Source: Arthrobacter citreus (GTDB lineage Bacteria > Actinomycetota > Actinomycetes > Actinomycetales > Micrococcaceae). From it: a stretch of DNA of 64,000 nucleotides. Made by a program: the position numbers and the translations under genes. The notes below the pieces were generated by a model. It ran no database searches and was not told where the DNA came from. It saw only the letters and a list, made by a program, of their open reading frames with translations. How positions within the stretch are numbered: position 1 is the stretch's first letter; each line of letters starts with the position of its first letter. Positions 47,895 to 57,169 of this stretch are shown here, one piece after another. The DNA is taken from contig NZ_CP151657.1 of assembly GCF_038405225.1 (NCBI RefSeq), positions 3,818,961-3,882,960 of the forward strand, read 5' to 3'.

Positions 47895-48170
47895 GGTGAA
47901 CGTCGGTCCTCCCTGTAGGCGGCCTGAACCAGGCCCCAAAACTGTCTCTACCCCTGACTTTACCCAGTGTCGGTGCGGTAGTGCAGGAAGAGGGCCGGCA
48001 GGCGCCGCGGACATTCCGGGGTCTTGGAGTGCCACAAAGGGCGAGGCGGGGCACAAGGCGGCCCGAAAACATGTAACCTGTACTTACGACAAATTGACCA
48101 AATATTCCGGGGCCTCGCTCACTTGCTCAGAGCGACCACCTCCGGATCGACGCAAAAAGGGGGTCACGCC

Positions 48171-48407
48171 ATGGGGCGCGGCCGTCAAAAGGCAAAAGCA
48201 ACCAAGCAGGCCCGGGAAATGAAGTACTTCACCCCGGCCACGGACTACTCGGCACTGCAGCGTGAGCTTGCGGGACCAACGAGCCGTCCATCGAGTCGAT
48301 ATCCCGAGGAACCGGCCGAGCCGGACTACTCGGCGTACGAAGATAAGTACGCGGATCAATTTGGCGACGATGACGACGATGAAGGTACTTCCCGCCGCAC
48401 CGGCTAG
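48171..48407 (+). CDS. DUF3073 protein
   Basis: A 78-aa actinobacterial protein with the invariant start MGRGRQKAKATKQAREMKYF, then TPATDYSALQREL, and a strongly acidic C-terminus. The basic N-terminus suggests nucleic-acid or ribosome binding, but the function is unknown. The ATG lies after GGGGGTCACGCC. It is a single gene, typical of the phylum. Confidence 0.92.
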   Translation: MGRGRQKAKATKQAREMKYFTPATDYSALQRELAGPTSRPSSRYPEEPAEPDYSAYEDKYADQFGDDDDDEGTSRRTG

Positions 48408-48439
48408 AGCGGTACTTCATAGCGTCGGCCAATTGCTAT

Positions 48440-48476
48440 CCTTCAGCGGATCACCCTCGGGTGCATCCGCTGAAGG
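48440..48476. terminator. Perfect 12-bp hairpin after the DUF3073 gene
   Basis: CCTTCAGCGGAT pairs with ATCCGCTGAAGG around a 13-base loop, with no T run. It is probably a terminator of the type that does not need a U tract, or a processing stem. Confidence 0.6.
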
Positions 48477-48511
48477 CCGTTAACAGCCCGCCCGCCCATA
48501 CCGGCGGCAGG

Positions 48512-48547
48512 AAAAAAGGGTGCGCATCCTGAGGATGCACACCCTTT
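48512..48547 (-). terminator. Rho-independent terminator of the purF-purM operon
   Basis: AAAGGGTGTGCATCC pairs with GGATGCGCACCCTTT around a 3-base loop (one G-T pair), followed by a T run on the minus strand. Confidence 0.88.
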
Positions 48548-48576
48548 CGTGTTTCGCTGAGTAAGCAGGGTACGCG

Positions 48577-49692
48577 TTAGACCGCGTAGTTGCCGACCAG
48601 ACGGACCGCTCCGCCGTCGACGCCCTTGGCGCCCTGCACGTAATCGGGACCGGACTGCGCCTCACCGGCGGCACCCACGGTGCCCATCACCCACGCGGGA
48701 ACGCCGCGCGAAGCCAGCCGGTTCACGGCTGCGTCAGCGCCGGCGGCGTCAACGATGGCCACCATGCCCACTCCCAGGTTCAGGGTACGCTCCAGATCAG
48801 GCAGCGGAACGTTGCCCAGTTCGCCGACCAGCTTGAAAATGGGCGGCAGCTCCCAGGTGGACCGGTCCACGGTGGCCTCGAGGCCCTTGGGCAGGACACG
48901 GGCCAGGTTCGCTGCCAGGCCGCCGCCGGTGACATGGCTGAAACCATGGACGCCGGCAGCTTCAAAGCGCGCCAGGTCCAGGCAATCTGCGGCGTAAACC
49001 CGGGTGGGTTCCAGCAGCTCCTCGCCCAGGGTCCGCCCAAACTCGCTGACCTGCCGTTCCAGCAGCCAGCCGGCGTGGTTGATCACGCGGCGCACCAGCG
49101 AATAGCCGTTGGAATGCAGCCCCGAGGACGCCATGCCAATGACCACGTCACCGCTGCGGACACGTTCCGGGCCCAGCAGGTCCGCGGCCTCGACGACGCC
49201 GGTGGCAGCGCCCGCGACGTCGTACTCGTGTTCTCCCAGCAGGCCCGGGTGTTCGGCGGTCTCGCCGCCCACCAGTGCGGTTCCGGCCACCTCGCAGGCG
49301 GCGGCAATGCCGCGCACAATGTCGGCAATGCGTTCAGGAACCACTTTGCCGCAGGCAATGTAATCGGTCATGAACAGCGGCTCGGCGCCGACCACCACGA
49401 TGTCATCCACCACCATGCCCACCAGATCGAAGCCGATGGTGTCGTGGATGTCCATGGCCTGCGCAATGGCCACCTTGGTGCCCACACCGTCGGTGGACGT
49501 TGCGAGCAGCGGCTTTTTGTAGGTAAGCAGCCGCGATACATCGTAGAGTCCGGCAAATCCGCCCACCCCGCCCAGCACCGAGGAATTGTGGGTGGCCTTC
49601 ACGGCGGCCTTCATCAGTTCAACGGCCCTGTCGCCGGCTTCAACGTCCACGCCCGCTGAGGCATAGGTAATGGCGGTCTCGGACGAGCTCAT
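48577..49692 (-). CDS. purM: Phosphoribosylformylglycinamidine cyclo-ligase (AIR synthetase)
   Basis: A 371-aa enzyme that closes the imidazole ring of purines (FGAM to AIR). Motifs: TYASAGVDVEAGDRAVELMK, LLATSTDGVGTKVAIAQ, DLVGMVVDDIVVVGAEPLFMTDY, and GGETAEHPG; C-terminally GFSHVTGGGLAANLARVLP. Normal length. Its ATG overlaps the purF stop (ATGA), so the two are coupled. The product feeds into the same pathway as purC and purD further along the window. Confidence 0.95.
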   Translation of the reverse strand: MSSSETAITYASAGVDVEAGDRAVELMKAAVKATHNSSVLGGVGGFAGLYDVSRLLTYKKPLLATSTDGVGTKVAIAQAMDIHDTIGFDLVGMVVDDIVVVGAEPLFMTDYIACGKVVPERIADIVRGIAAACEVAGTALVGGETAEHPGLLGEHEYDVAGAATGVVEAADLLGPERVRSGDVVIGMASSGLHSNGYSLVRRVINHAGWLLERQVSEFGRTLGEELLEPTRVYAADCLDLARFEAAGVHGFSHVTGGGLAANLARVLPKGLEATVDRSTWELPPIFKLVGELGNVPLPDLERTLNLGVGMVAIVDAAGADAAVNRLASRGVPAWVMGTVGAAGEAQSGPDYVQGAKGVDGGAVRLVGNYAV

Positions 49693-51257
49693 ACGGCTTC
49701 CTTCTTGTCTGCATTGGTCAGGAGATTCTCAAACTCGGCGTCGGGGCCGGGGTCGCAGCCGTTGGCTCCGTTGTCCTCCGCCGGATTGGCCGGTGCCGCG
49801 GGTTCGAGCAGGTTCTTGCCGAGCCGGTCAGCGGACGGCAGCTCGATGGGGTAAACGCCGGTGAAGCATGCGGTGCACAGACGCTCACGCGGCTGCTGGG
49901 TGGCGCCGATCATGCCGTCCTCGGAGATGTAGGCCAGCGTGTCGGCTCCCACCGATGCGCAGATCTCCTCAACGGCGGCACCGTTGGCAATCAGCTCCGC
50001 GCGGGAGGCAAAGTCGATGCCGTAAAAGCACGGCCACTGCACCGGCGGGGAGGAAATCTTGACGTGCACTTCCTTCGCGCCGACCTCGCGCAGCATCCGC
50101 ACAATGGCCCGCTGCGTGTTGCCGCGGACAATGGAGTCATCCACGACAATGACGCGCTTGCCCCGGATCACGGATTCCAGGGCGTTGAGCTTAAGTTTGA
50201 TGCCCAGCTGCCGAAGCGTTTGGCTGGGCTGGATGAAGGTGCGCCCCACATAGGAGTTCTTGACGAAGCCGTGGGCGAAGGGGATGCCCGACTCTTCGGC
50301 GTATCCCACCGCTGCGGGAGTGCCCGATTCGGGCACCGGGATGACGATGTCCGCCTCGACCGGGAACTCGCGGGCCAGCTGGCGGCCCATGTCCACCCGG
50401 CTCTCGTAGACGGAACGGCCGTTGATGACAGCGTCCGGGCGGGCCAGGTAGACGTACTCAAAGACACAGCCGGCCGGTGTTGCTTCGCCGAAGCTGGTGC
50501 TGCGGATGCCGGTTTCGTCAATGGCGATGAATTCGCCGGGTTTGATTTCGCGGATGAAGCTGGCGCCAACGGTGGCGAGGGCGGAGCCTTCGGAGGCCAC
50601 CACCCAGCCGCGGTTCAGCCGGCCCAGGACCAGCGGGCGCACGCCGTAGGTGTCGCGTGCCGCGTAGAGGGTGCCCTCATCCATAAAAACGAAGGAGAAG
50701 GCCCCGCGAAGCTTGGGCAGCAGCTCAAGGGCGGTGTCTTCCAGTGACCGTCCGTCCGAGCCGTTGAGCAGCGCGGTGACCAGGGCGGTGTCCGAGGTGT
50801 TGCCCTGGGCAATCTCGCCGAACCGCGGCCGCCCCTCGCGTTCGATGATCATTTCGTAGAGTTCGGCGGAATTGGTCAGGTTGCCGTTGTGCGCCAGGGC
50901 CACGGTTCCGCTGGCCGTTGCCCCCAGCGTGGGCTGGGCGTTGGACCACTGCGATGATCCCGTGGTGGAATACCGGCAGTGCCCCACCGCTATGTGCCCG
51001 GTCAGGGTATTCAGTGTGGTTTCGTCGAAGACCTGGGATACCAGTCCCATGTCCTTGTAGACGCTGATCCTGTTGCCATCGCTCGTGGCTATGCCGGCGG
51101 ACTCCTGTCCGCGGTGCTGCAGGGCGTACAGCCCGTAATAAGTGAGTTTTGCTACTTCTTCGCCGGGAGCCCAGACACCGAAAACTCCGCAGGCATCCTG
51201 CGGACCCTTCTCGCCGGGCATGAGATCGTGGGAAAGTTTTCCGTCACCGCGTGCCAT
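49689..51257 (-). CDS. purF: Amidophosphoribosyltransferase
   Basis: The 522-aa first committed enzyme of purine synthesis. The mature N-terminal nucleophile is Cys23 in DACGVFGVW, so a 22-residue propeptide should be removed. The glutaminase half has LYALQHRGQESAGIA and HNGNLTN. The PRTase half has KRVIVVDDSIVRGNT (PRPP loop). C-terminal cysteines in RLCTACFTG are those expected for the [4Fe-4S] form. Downstream gene purM overlaps it by four bases. Confidence 0.96.
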   Translation of the reverse strand: MARGDGKLSHDLMPGEKGPQDACGVFGVWAPGEEVAKLTYYGLYALQHRGQESAGIATSDGNRISVYKDMGLVSQVFDETTLNTLTGHIAVGHCRYSTTGSSQWSNAQPTLGATASGTVALAHNGNLTNSAELYEMIIEREGRPRFGEIAQGNTSDTALVTALLNGSDGRSLEDTALELLPKLRGAFSFVFMDEGTLYAARDTYGVRPLVLGRLNRGWVVASEGSALATVGASFIREIKPGEFIAIDETGIRSTSFGEATPAGCVFEYVYLARPDAVINGRSVYESRVDMGRQLAREFPVEADIVIPVPESGTPAAVGYAEESGIPFAHGFVKNSYVGRTFIQPSQTLRQLGIKLKLNALESVIRGKRVIVVDDSIVRGNTQRAIVRMLREVGAKEVHVKISSPPVQWPCFYGIDFASRAELIANGAAVEEICASVGADTLAYISEDGMIGATQQPRERLCTACFTGVYPIELPSADRLGKNLLEPAAPANPAEDNGANGCDPGPDAEFENLLTNADKKEAV

Positions 51258-51337
51258 GGGATTAGTCTCTCACGCCGACGCCCTAGCCGGACTTCGCCGC
51301 GGAACCATTACGGCCCGCGGAGGGAGCGGCGGGGGAG

Positions 51338-51625
51338 TTACTCCTCGTCGCGCTCGACGACGGCGCGGCGTGCCTTGCGGACGCTGATCCAGTCCAGGAG
51401 CAGGGCAACAAGGGCTCCGACGCAAACGCCGGGAATGGCGAACATGATGGTGAAGAACCCGAGGGTTGCACCGCGGGTGTAGGTCGGATCGGCCGGTCCG
51501 GCATAAGCGACCACCAGAGCGGCAATGAACCCGGCGATCACGCCCAGAGCCAGGAACGGGATAAAGCGGGGAGCGCGGCGGACGGTAATCTCGCGGCGCT
51601 CAGGGCTGTGCTGCTCAGAACTCAT
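51338..51625 (-). CDS. Small conserved membrane protein
   Basis: A 95-aa protein with two hydrophobic segments (PFLALGVIAGFIAALVVAYAG and FFTIMFAIPGVCVGALVALLLDW) and charged ends. I do not recognise a named family. It lies upstream of purF on the same strand. The start ATG is preceded at six bases by TAGAAT, suggesting a leaderless message. Function is unknown. Confidence 0.7.
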   Translation of the reverse strand: MSSEQHSPERREITVRRAPRFIPFLALGVIAGFIAALVVAYAGPADPTYTRGATLGFFTIMFAIPGVCVGALVALLLDWISVRKARRAVVERDEE

Positions 51626-51631
51626 ACGGAA

Positions 51632-51637
51632 ATTCTA
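51632..51637 (-). promoter_or_regulatory. Candidate -10 box for the small membrane protein gene
   Basis: TAGAAT on the minus strand, six bases before the ATG. Confidence 0.5.
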
Positions 51638-51650
51638 CCGGCAGTAGAGA

Positions 51651-52031
51651 TTATTGCCCTGCACGGAACAAGGGGAGCCATTCCGACAGATCCGCGCGCA
51701 GCCCGGAAGCCGCCACCTTCCCGGCCCCGACGGCTTCGGCCCAGGACCTTTGGCCAGAGACAAGGGCCAGCCAGGTGGCGGCGTCGGTTTCGATGACGTT
51801 TGGCGGGGTGCCGCGGGTGTGCCGCGGCCCGGCGACGCACTGGGTGACGCCAAACGGTGGAACGCGGACCTCCACGCTGTTGCCCGGGGCCCGCTCGGCC
51901 AGTTCTTCCAGCGCATAGCGGACTGCGGTTGCCGTCGTCGCGCGATCGGCCTTGGACCCGGTCTCGGCCGCCGCCAAGGCAGCCCTCAGTGCCATCTCGC
52001 CCTCGGGTGCCGGGACGCGTCGTCGTGCCAT
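51651..52031 (-). CDS. Sterol carrier protein-like protein (bacterial SCP)
   Basis: A 126-aa protein with the bacterial SCP pattern: [27 protein letters not shown] followed by [16 protein letters not shown] and [25 protein letters not shown]. It probably binds lipid-like ligands in the cytoplasm; ligand unknown. It is downstream of the asparaginase gene on the same strand. Confidence 0.85.
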   Translation of the reverse strand: MARRRVPAPEGEMALRAALAAAETGSKADRATTATAVRYALEELAERAPGNSVEVRVPPFGVTQCVAGPRHTRGTPPNVIETDAATWLALVSGQRSWAEAVGAGKVAASGLRADLSEWLPLFRAGQ

Positions 52032-52051
52032 GGGTATTCCCTGCGCCGCGG

Positions 52052-53059
52052 CTAGGAATCCAGCAGGGCCGTGACGGGTGCCCCCAGCCGGATGCTGCCC
52101 ACGGGCTCACCGCCGCCCAGGATTGGGCGCATGATCTTGTCCAGCACCGCGCCGATCTTGCCGGCGTCCACGGCGCCGCTGGCGGCCAGCAGCGTCAGGC
52201 CCACCAGCGACGCGGCCCGGGTGTCACCGTCCAGCATTTTCAGGGCCACCGAAACGCCGGTGTCGGTGCCCAGGACCAGGACGCCCTCGGCGCCGTTTTT
52301 GGAAATGATGCCCAGGTCCTCCATCACCACGGTGTTTTCCCGGCCGCGGCCGTGCACCGCCCACGGGTAATCAAGCATGGCGGTGGCCACGGTGGCGGCC
52401 CGGGCGTCGCCGTGCTTGCTGGACGGCGCCTTGGACAGGCGGCCGATGCCGCGGGCCAAGCCGGTGAGGGAGACGGCGGCCAGCGGGGCGCCGCAGCCGT
52501 CGGTGCCCCAGTGGCTGACGGTTTCGCCGGTGAATTCCTCGATGACCTCGGCGATGCGCAGCTGCAGCGGATGCTGTGGGTCCAGGTACGTTGCGTGGTC
52601 CCAGTTGTTTTCGGTGCAGGCCCAGAGAAACGCGGCGTGCTTGCCGGAGCAGTTGAAGGCGAGCTTGTTCTTGCCCTTGCCGGCGCGGATCAGCTCATGC
52701 CGGGCGGCCTCATCCTGCGGCCAGTCCTCGGGGCACTGCAGGTGTTCTTCGGTGACTCCGGCGGCGGCCAGCATCGTCTGGACCACGTCGGTGTGTTCCT
52801 TGGAACCGGTGTGGCTTGCCGCGGCCAGCGCCACCTGCGGTCCGCGCAGCGGAACCCCGGATTTCATGGCGGCGACGGCCTGGAAAGGCTTGAGCGTGGA
52901 GCGCGGAAAGATGGGGGAGCCGATATCGCCCAGGGCGGTGACAACGCTTCCATCGGCGGCCATGACGACGGCGGAACCGATGTGGCGGGATTCGATGAAA
53001 CCGCTGCGTTCCACAACGGCAAGTTCAACGGCATCGGACGCAGTAAAAGTGGCAGGCAT
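52052..53059 (-). CDS. L-asparaginase II (Rhizobium type)
   Basis: A 335-aa member of the asparaginase II/ReAV family, different from E. coli AnsA/AnsB. It begins [17 protein letters not shown] and contains [17 protein letters not shown] (S-T), [26 protein letters not shown] (the C-S-GKH motif) and [10 protein letters not shown]. These are the conserved residues of the class. It likely hydrolyses asparagine to aspartate and ammonia. The ATG at 53059 follows GGTGGAATAAGAAC, within the end of the upstream gene region. It forms a minus-strand run with the sulfite-oxidase-like and SCP genes. Confidence 0.9.
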   Translation of the reverse strand: MPATFTASDAVELAVVERSGFIESRHIGSAVVMAADGSVVTALGDIGSPIFPRSTLKPFQAVAAMKSGVPLRGPQVALAAASHTGSKEHTDVVQTMLAAAGVTEEHLQCPEDWPQDEAARHELIRAGKGKNKLAFNCSGKHAAFLWACTENNWDHATYLDPQHPLQLRIAEVIEEFTGETVSHWGTDGCGAPLAAVSLTGLARGIGRLSKAPSSKHGDARAATVATAMLDYPWAVHGRGRENTVVMEDLGIISKNGAEGVLVLGTDTGVSVALKMLDGDTRAASLVGLTLLAASGAVDAGKIGAVLDKIMRPILGGGEPVGSIRLGAPVTALLDS

Positions 53060-53063
53060 GTTC

Positions 53064-54791
53064 TTATTCCACCATGAACTGCACCGACTGCCAGCCGGAG
53101 GCGCCGTCGGGCACCGTGTCGGCGCGGGTCTCCGTCTGCACTCCGTCCTGCGGATCCGTAGCCCGGGCTCGCACTGTGTGGTTGCCCTTTTCCAGGTCCG
53201 GGGTGCGGAAGGAAAACTGCCGCCAGGTATCCACCGACGCCTCCTCGGCCAGCACCGCCGGCTGCCAGTCGCCGTCGTCGATCTGAATCTCCACCCCGGT
53301 GATGCCGCGCTGCTGTGACCAGGCGGTGCCGCCAATGTCCACGGGGCCGGCGGGAACCCGGGCGAACGACGCCGGGACCTCCACCCGCGCCATGGTCTTG
53401 ACCGGGGCGCGCTCGGCCCAGCCGCGGTCCGTCCAGTAGGCGGTCTGCGCGTCGAAGCGGGTGACTTCCATGTCGATGAGCCATTTGGTGGCGGACACGA
53501 ACCCGTACAGGCCCGGCACCACCATGCGCACCGGGTAACCGTGCACCGGCGGCAGGGGTTCATCGTTCATGCCCACAGCCAGCAGGGCGTCGCGGTCATC
53601 CTGCAGCACTTCCAGGGGCGTGGATGCGCTGAAGCCGTCAATGCTGGTGGAGAGCACCATGTCGGCGCCGTCGGTGGGCCGCGCCCGGGCCAGCAGCTCC
53701 CGCACCGGCAGGCCCAGCCACTTGGCGGTGCCGGCCAGGTCTCCGCCCAGCGGATTGGAAACGCAGGTCAGGGTGAGGTGGCGTTCAACCAGGTCCGAGT
53801 CCATCAGCTCGGCAAAGCTGATCCTGACCTCTTCCTCCACCATTCCGTGAATGCGCAGTTCCCACGTTTCGGCATCCACTTCCGGCACGCTCAGCGCGGT
53901 GTCGATCCGGTAAAAGTCGGCGTTGGGTGTCAGCCACGGGGTCACCCCGGGAACGGGCGACTGCAGGCCGGCGGGCAGCGCGGGTGCGGGCTCGACGGCG
54001 GCCGGCAGCTTGAGTGCGGCCCGGAAGCTGGCTGTGGTGCTGCGGGCTGCGGCGATGGCCCGGCCACCGGTTGCCGCGGCTGCCGCCACCACTGCGGTGA
54101 GCCCGGCCGCAGCGAAGAATCCGCGCCGGCTGGGCCGGCGCCCCTGGGGCGCGGGGGACGGGCTGCCGATGACAGCCCCGGCACCGCCGTCGTTCTGACC
54201 GTCCCCCGCCGAGACCGGCTGGCTGGCAGGCACTGCTGCGGGAGCGTCTGCCGGCCCAAATCCACTATCCGCCGGCTGCCCGGAGACGGCAATAACTGCG
54301 GCGGATTCCGGAGCCGGAATGCGCCGAATAAGTCCGCGCAGCACGCCAATCCCCACCGCCGTTCCCAGCAGCGTGGGCACGGCGTCCAGGGGCTGGGCTC
54401 CGGCGCGGGTGAGGACGCAGGCGATAATCACCGCTCCCATCACGACGACGGCGGTGACCCCCAGCGCCCAGCGGTACCGGGCGAGCATTCCCGCCAGGGC
54501 GGCGAGCAGTGCGATGGTCACGGCCATGCCGGCAAAGAGCGCGGCCTTGTCATTGGTGCCGAAGGTTTCAACCGCAAAGTTCTTCAGCCACAGCGGAGTG
54601 AAGTCGATAAACGTGGAGCCGAGGGCAATGAGCGGACGGGCCCGCGCCGTGAAAAACGCACCGGCCAGTTCGGCCACGGCCAGCACCGTGGCCGCTGCCA
54701 GAATGCCGGACAGCGCCGCATACAGCATGGCCGGGCGGGGCAGGAGTCGGTTACGGGTACGGGCGGGGGAGGGTTTCGCAGAAGCCGTCAT
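53064..54791 (-). CDS. Membrane-anchored molybdopterin-dependent oxidoreductase (sulfite oxidase family)
   Basis: A 575-aa protein. Residues 20-190 contain five or so membrane helices. A linker then carries the Tat-like motif RRPSRRGFFAAAGLTAVVA (about 217-235), followed by an extracytoplasmic Moco domain of the SUOX fold with PWLTPNADFYRIDT, Cys343 in LTLTCVSNPLGG (the molybdenum ligand), GYPVRMVVPGLYG and a C-terminal Ig-like dimerisation domain (TGVEIQIDDGDW). No haem site is seen. The physiological substrate is unknown. The gene starts the minus-strand run that continues with asparaginase, and is divergent from purD. Confidence 0.88.
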   Translation of the reverse strand: MTASAKPSPARTRNRLLPRPAMLYAALSGILAAATVLAVAELAGAFFTARARPLIALGSTFIDFTPLWLKNFAVETFGTNDKAALFAGMAVTIALLAALAGMLARYRWALGVTAVVVMGAVIIACVLTRAGAQPLDAVPTLLGTAVGIGVLRGLIRRIPAPESAAVIAVSGQPADSGFGPADAPAAVPASQPVSAGDGQNDGGAGAVIGSPSPAPQGRRPSRRGFFAAAGLTAVVAAAAATGGRAIAAARSTTASFRAALKLPAAVEPAPALPAGLQSPVPGVTPWLTPNADFYRIDTALSVPEVDAETWELRIHGMVEEEVRISFAELMDSDLVERHLTLTCVSNPLGGDLAGTAKWLGLPVRELLARARPTDGADMVLSTSIDGFSASTPLEVLQDDRDALLAVGMNDEPLPPVHGYPVRMVVPGLYGFVSATKWLIDMEVTRFDAQTAYWTDRGWAERAPVKTMARVEVPASFARVPAGPVDIGGTAWSQQRGITGVEIQIDDGDWQPAVLAEEASVDTWRQFSFRTPDLEKGNHTVRARATDPQDGVQTETRADTVPDGASGWQSVQFMVE

Positions 54792-54889
54792 GGATCCTAT
54801 TCGCAGCAGCCCGGCGCAGGTATGGGTGGTGCGTCACACGGGTGCCCCCGCTTTCTGCTGCCGGAGCCTAGCCAGTACCCTGAACTACT

Positions 54890-56236
54890 GTGAAGGTTCT
54901 CGTTGTTGGCCCCGGTGGCCGCGAACATGCCCTTGTCCGATCCCTGCTCGCTGACCCGTATGTTCGGGAGGTCCACGCTGCCCCCGGCAACGCCGGCATC
55001 GCCCAGATGGTTCCGGTCCACGCGCTGAACGCCAGTGACCCGGCGGAGGTGACCGCGCTTGCCCGCACCCTGGAGGCAAACCTGGTGATCATCGGCCCGG
55101 AGGCCCCGCTTGCCGCAGGAGTTGCCGACGCCCTGCGCGAGGCGGGCATCCCGGTGTTCGGCCCGTCGCAGGCCGCAGCGCAGCTGGAAGCATCCAAGGC
55201 GTTTGCCAAGCAGGTCATGGCAGCGGCCAGCGTGCCTACCGCCATGGCCCGGGTAGCCGCCACGGCAGAGCAGGCCGCGGACGCACTGGATACCTTCGGC
55301 GCGCCGTACGTGGTCAAGGATGACGGACTGGCCGCCGGCAAAGGCGTAGTGGTCACCTCCGACCGGGAGGCTGCGCTGGAACACGCGCAGGCATGCTTTG
55401 ACGCCGGCGGGACCGTGGTGATCGAAGAATTCCTGGACGGCCCGGAAGTTTCCCTCTTTGTTCTTTCCGACGGCCGCAACGTTGTCCCGTTGGCACCGGC
55501 CCAGGACTTCAAGCGCATCAACGACGGCGATGAAGGCCCCAACACCGGCGGCATGGGAGCCTACTCCCCGCTGAACTGGGTTCCGGGAGACTTGGTGGAG
55601 GACGTCATCCGCCGGGTGGCACAGCCCACCATTGACGAGATGGCGGCCCGCGGCACTCCGTTTGTCGGCGTCCTGTACTGCGGGTTGGCTCTGACCTCGC
55701 GCGGCATGCGGGTCATCGAGTTCAACGCCCGTTTTGGTGATCCGGAAACCCAGGCCGTCCTGGCCCGCCTGAAAACACCGCTGGGCGGTTTGCTGATGGC
55801 CGCGGCCAAGGGCGAGCTGGACCCCATGGAACAGCTGAAATGGGACCCGCGCACGGCAGTGGCCGTGGTGGTCGCCGCCGCCAACTATCCGGAAACCCCG
55901 CGCACGGGAGACCGGATCCGTGGCCTGAAGAAAGCGGCAAAGCTCGACGGCGTGCACGTGCTGCACGCCGGCACCGCCCTTGATGAGGACGGCAAGGTGG
56001 TCTCCGCCGGCGGGCGGGTGCTCGCCGTCGTCGGCCTCGGCTCTGATCTGGAAGCCGCCCGGGACCTGGCGTATGCCGGTGTGGAAAAGATCCGGCTGGA
56101 CGGATCCCAGCACCGCAGCGACATTGCCCTGAAGGCCCTGCGCGGTGAGGTGGTGGTGCCCGCGGGCACCTGCACGGTGCCGGACGAGGCTGAGGAATCC
56201 GCCCCTGCGCGCAGCGTGGACGGGGATCCGGCATGA
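54890..56236 (+). CDS. purD: Phosphoribosylamine-glycine ligase (GAR synthetase)
   Basis: The 448-aa ATP-grasp enzyme for the second step of purine synthesis. Features: KVLVVGPGGREHALVRSLL, APGNAGIAQ, IIGPEAPLAAGVADALRE, ASKAFAKQVMA, YVVKDDGLAAGKGVVV, and GVLYCGLALTSRGMRVIEFNARFGDPETQ. The C-terminal 25 residues are unrelated to the family. Start is a GTG; TACCCT lies eight bases before it, and no ribosome binding site is visible. It overlaps purC by four bases. Confidence 0.95.
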   Translation: MKVLVVGPGGREHALVRSLLADPYVREVHAAPGNAGIAQMVPVHALNASDPAEVTALARTLEANLVIIGPEAPLAAGVADALREAGIPVFGPSQAAAQLEASKAFAKQVMAAASVPTAMARVAATAEQAADALDTFGAPYVVKDDGLAAGKGVVVTSDREAALEHAQACFDAGGTVVIEEFLDGPEVSLFVLSDGRNVVPLAPAQDFKRINDGDEGPNTGGMGAYSPLNWVPGDLVEDVIRRVAQPTIDEMAARGTPFVGVLYCGLALTSRGMRVIEFNARFGDPETQAVLARLKTPLGGLLMAAAKGELDPMEQLKWDPRTAVAVVVAAANYPETPRTGDRIRGLKKAAKLDGVHVLHAGTALDEDGKVVSAGGRVLAVVGLGSDLEAARDLAYAGVEKIRLDGSQHRSDIALKALRGEVVVPAGTCTVPDEAEESAPARSVDGDPA

Positions 56237-57126
56237 GCGCGCCGCAACTGGCCGGCTGGACCCACGTTTACTCCGGCAAGGTCCGCGACCTGTATGTGCC
56301 CGCCGACCTTTCCGTGCCGGGCGCCGGTGAGCGTGTCCTGGTGGTGGCGAGCGACCGGATCAGTGCCTTTGACCACGTCCTGAGCTCCGAAATCCCGGAC
56401 AAGGGCCGCATCCTGACCCAGCTGAGCCTGTGGTGGTTTGACCAGCTGGATGTGCCCAACCATGTGATTTCCGCGGACGAGGGCGTGCCTGCCGAGGTGG
56501 CGGGCCGGGCCATGATCTGCAAGAAGCTGGACATGTACCCGGTGGAGTGCATTGCCCGCGGCTACCTCACCGGCACCGGACTGGCTGAATACCGGGTCTC
56601 GCAAACCGTGTGTGACGTGCCGCTGCCGGCCGGGCTGGTGGACGGGTCCCGGCTGGAGCCGGCGATCTTCACGCCGTCGGCCAAAGCCGAGGTGGGCGAG
56701 CACGACGAAAACATCAACTTTGGTGCCGTGGTGGAATCCGTGGGCGCCGAAACGGCGGAAACCCTGCGCGCCCTCACCCTGGAGATTTACACAGCGGCAG
56801 AGGCCATTGCCCGCGGACGCGGCATCATCCTGGCCGACACCAAGGTGGAGTTCGGCAAGGATCCGGCCACCGGCGAGGTGACCCTGGGTGATGAGGTGCT
56901 GACCCCGGATTCGTCCCGCTTCTGGGATGCGGCACTCTACGAGCCCGGACACGCGCAGCCGTCCTTCGACAAGCAGTACGTCCGTGACTGGCTGACATCT
57001 CCGGAATCGGGCTGGGACAAAGCCTCTGACACTCCGCCGCCGGCGCTGCCAGCTGACGTTATTGAGCGCACCCGGGCGCGCTATGTGGAAGCCTACGAGC
57101 GGCTGACCGGCAGGACGTTCCGGTAG
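56233..57126 (+). CDS. purC: SAICAR synthetase
   Basis: The 297-aa enzyme that adds aspartate to CAIR. Motifs: HVYSGKVRDLYV, LLVVASDRISAFDHVL-type block (VLVVASDRISAFDHV), CIARGYLTGTGLAEY and ILADTKVEFGKD, plus DSSRFWD in the C-terminal part. It is translationally coupled to purD (ATGA). The remaining purine genes are not in this window apart from purF and purM. Confidence 0.95.
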   Translation: MSAPQLAGWTHVYSGKVRDLYVPADLSVPGAGERVLVVASDRISAFDHVLSSEIPDKGRILTQLSLWWFDQLDVPNHVISADEGVPAEVAGRAMICKKLDMYPVECIARGYLTGTGLAEYRVSQTVCDVPLPAGLVDGSRLEPAIFTPSAKAEVGEHDENINFGAVVESVGAETAETLRALTLEIYTAAEAIARGRGIILADTKVEFGKDPATGEVTLGDEVLTPDSSRFWDAALYEPGHAQPSFDKQYVRDWLTSPESGWDKASDTPPPALPADVIERTRARYVEAYERLTGRTFR

Positions 57127-57169
57127 GCCGCAGTGGCAGGTGCGGGTATGTATCAGGAGCCGTCCAGCT

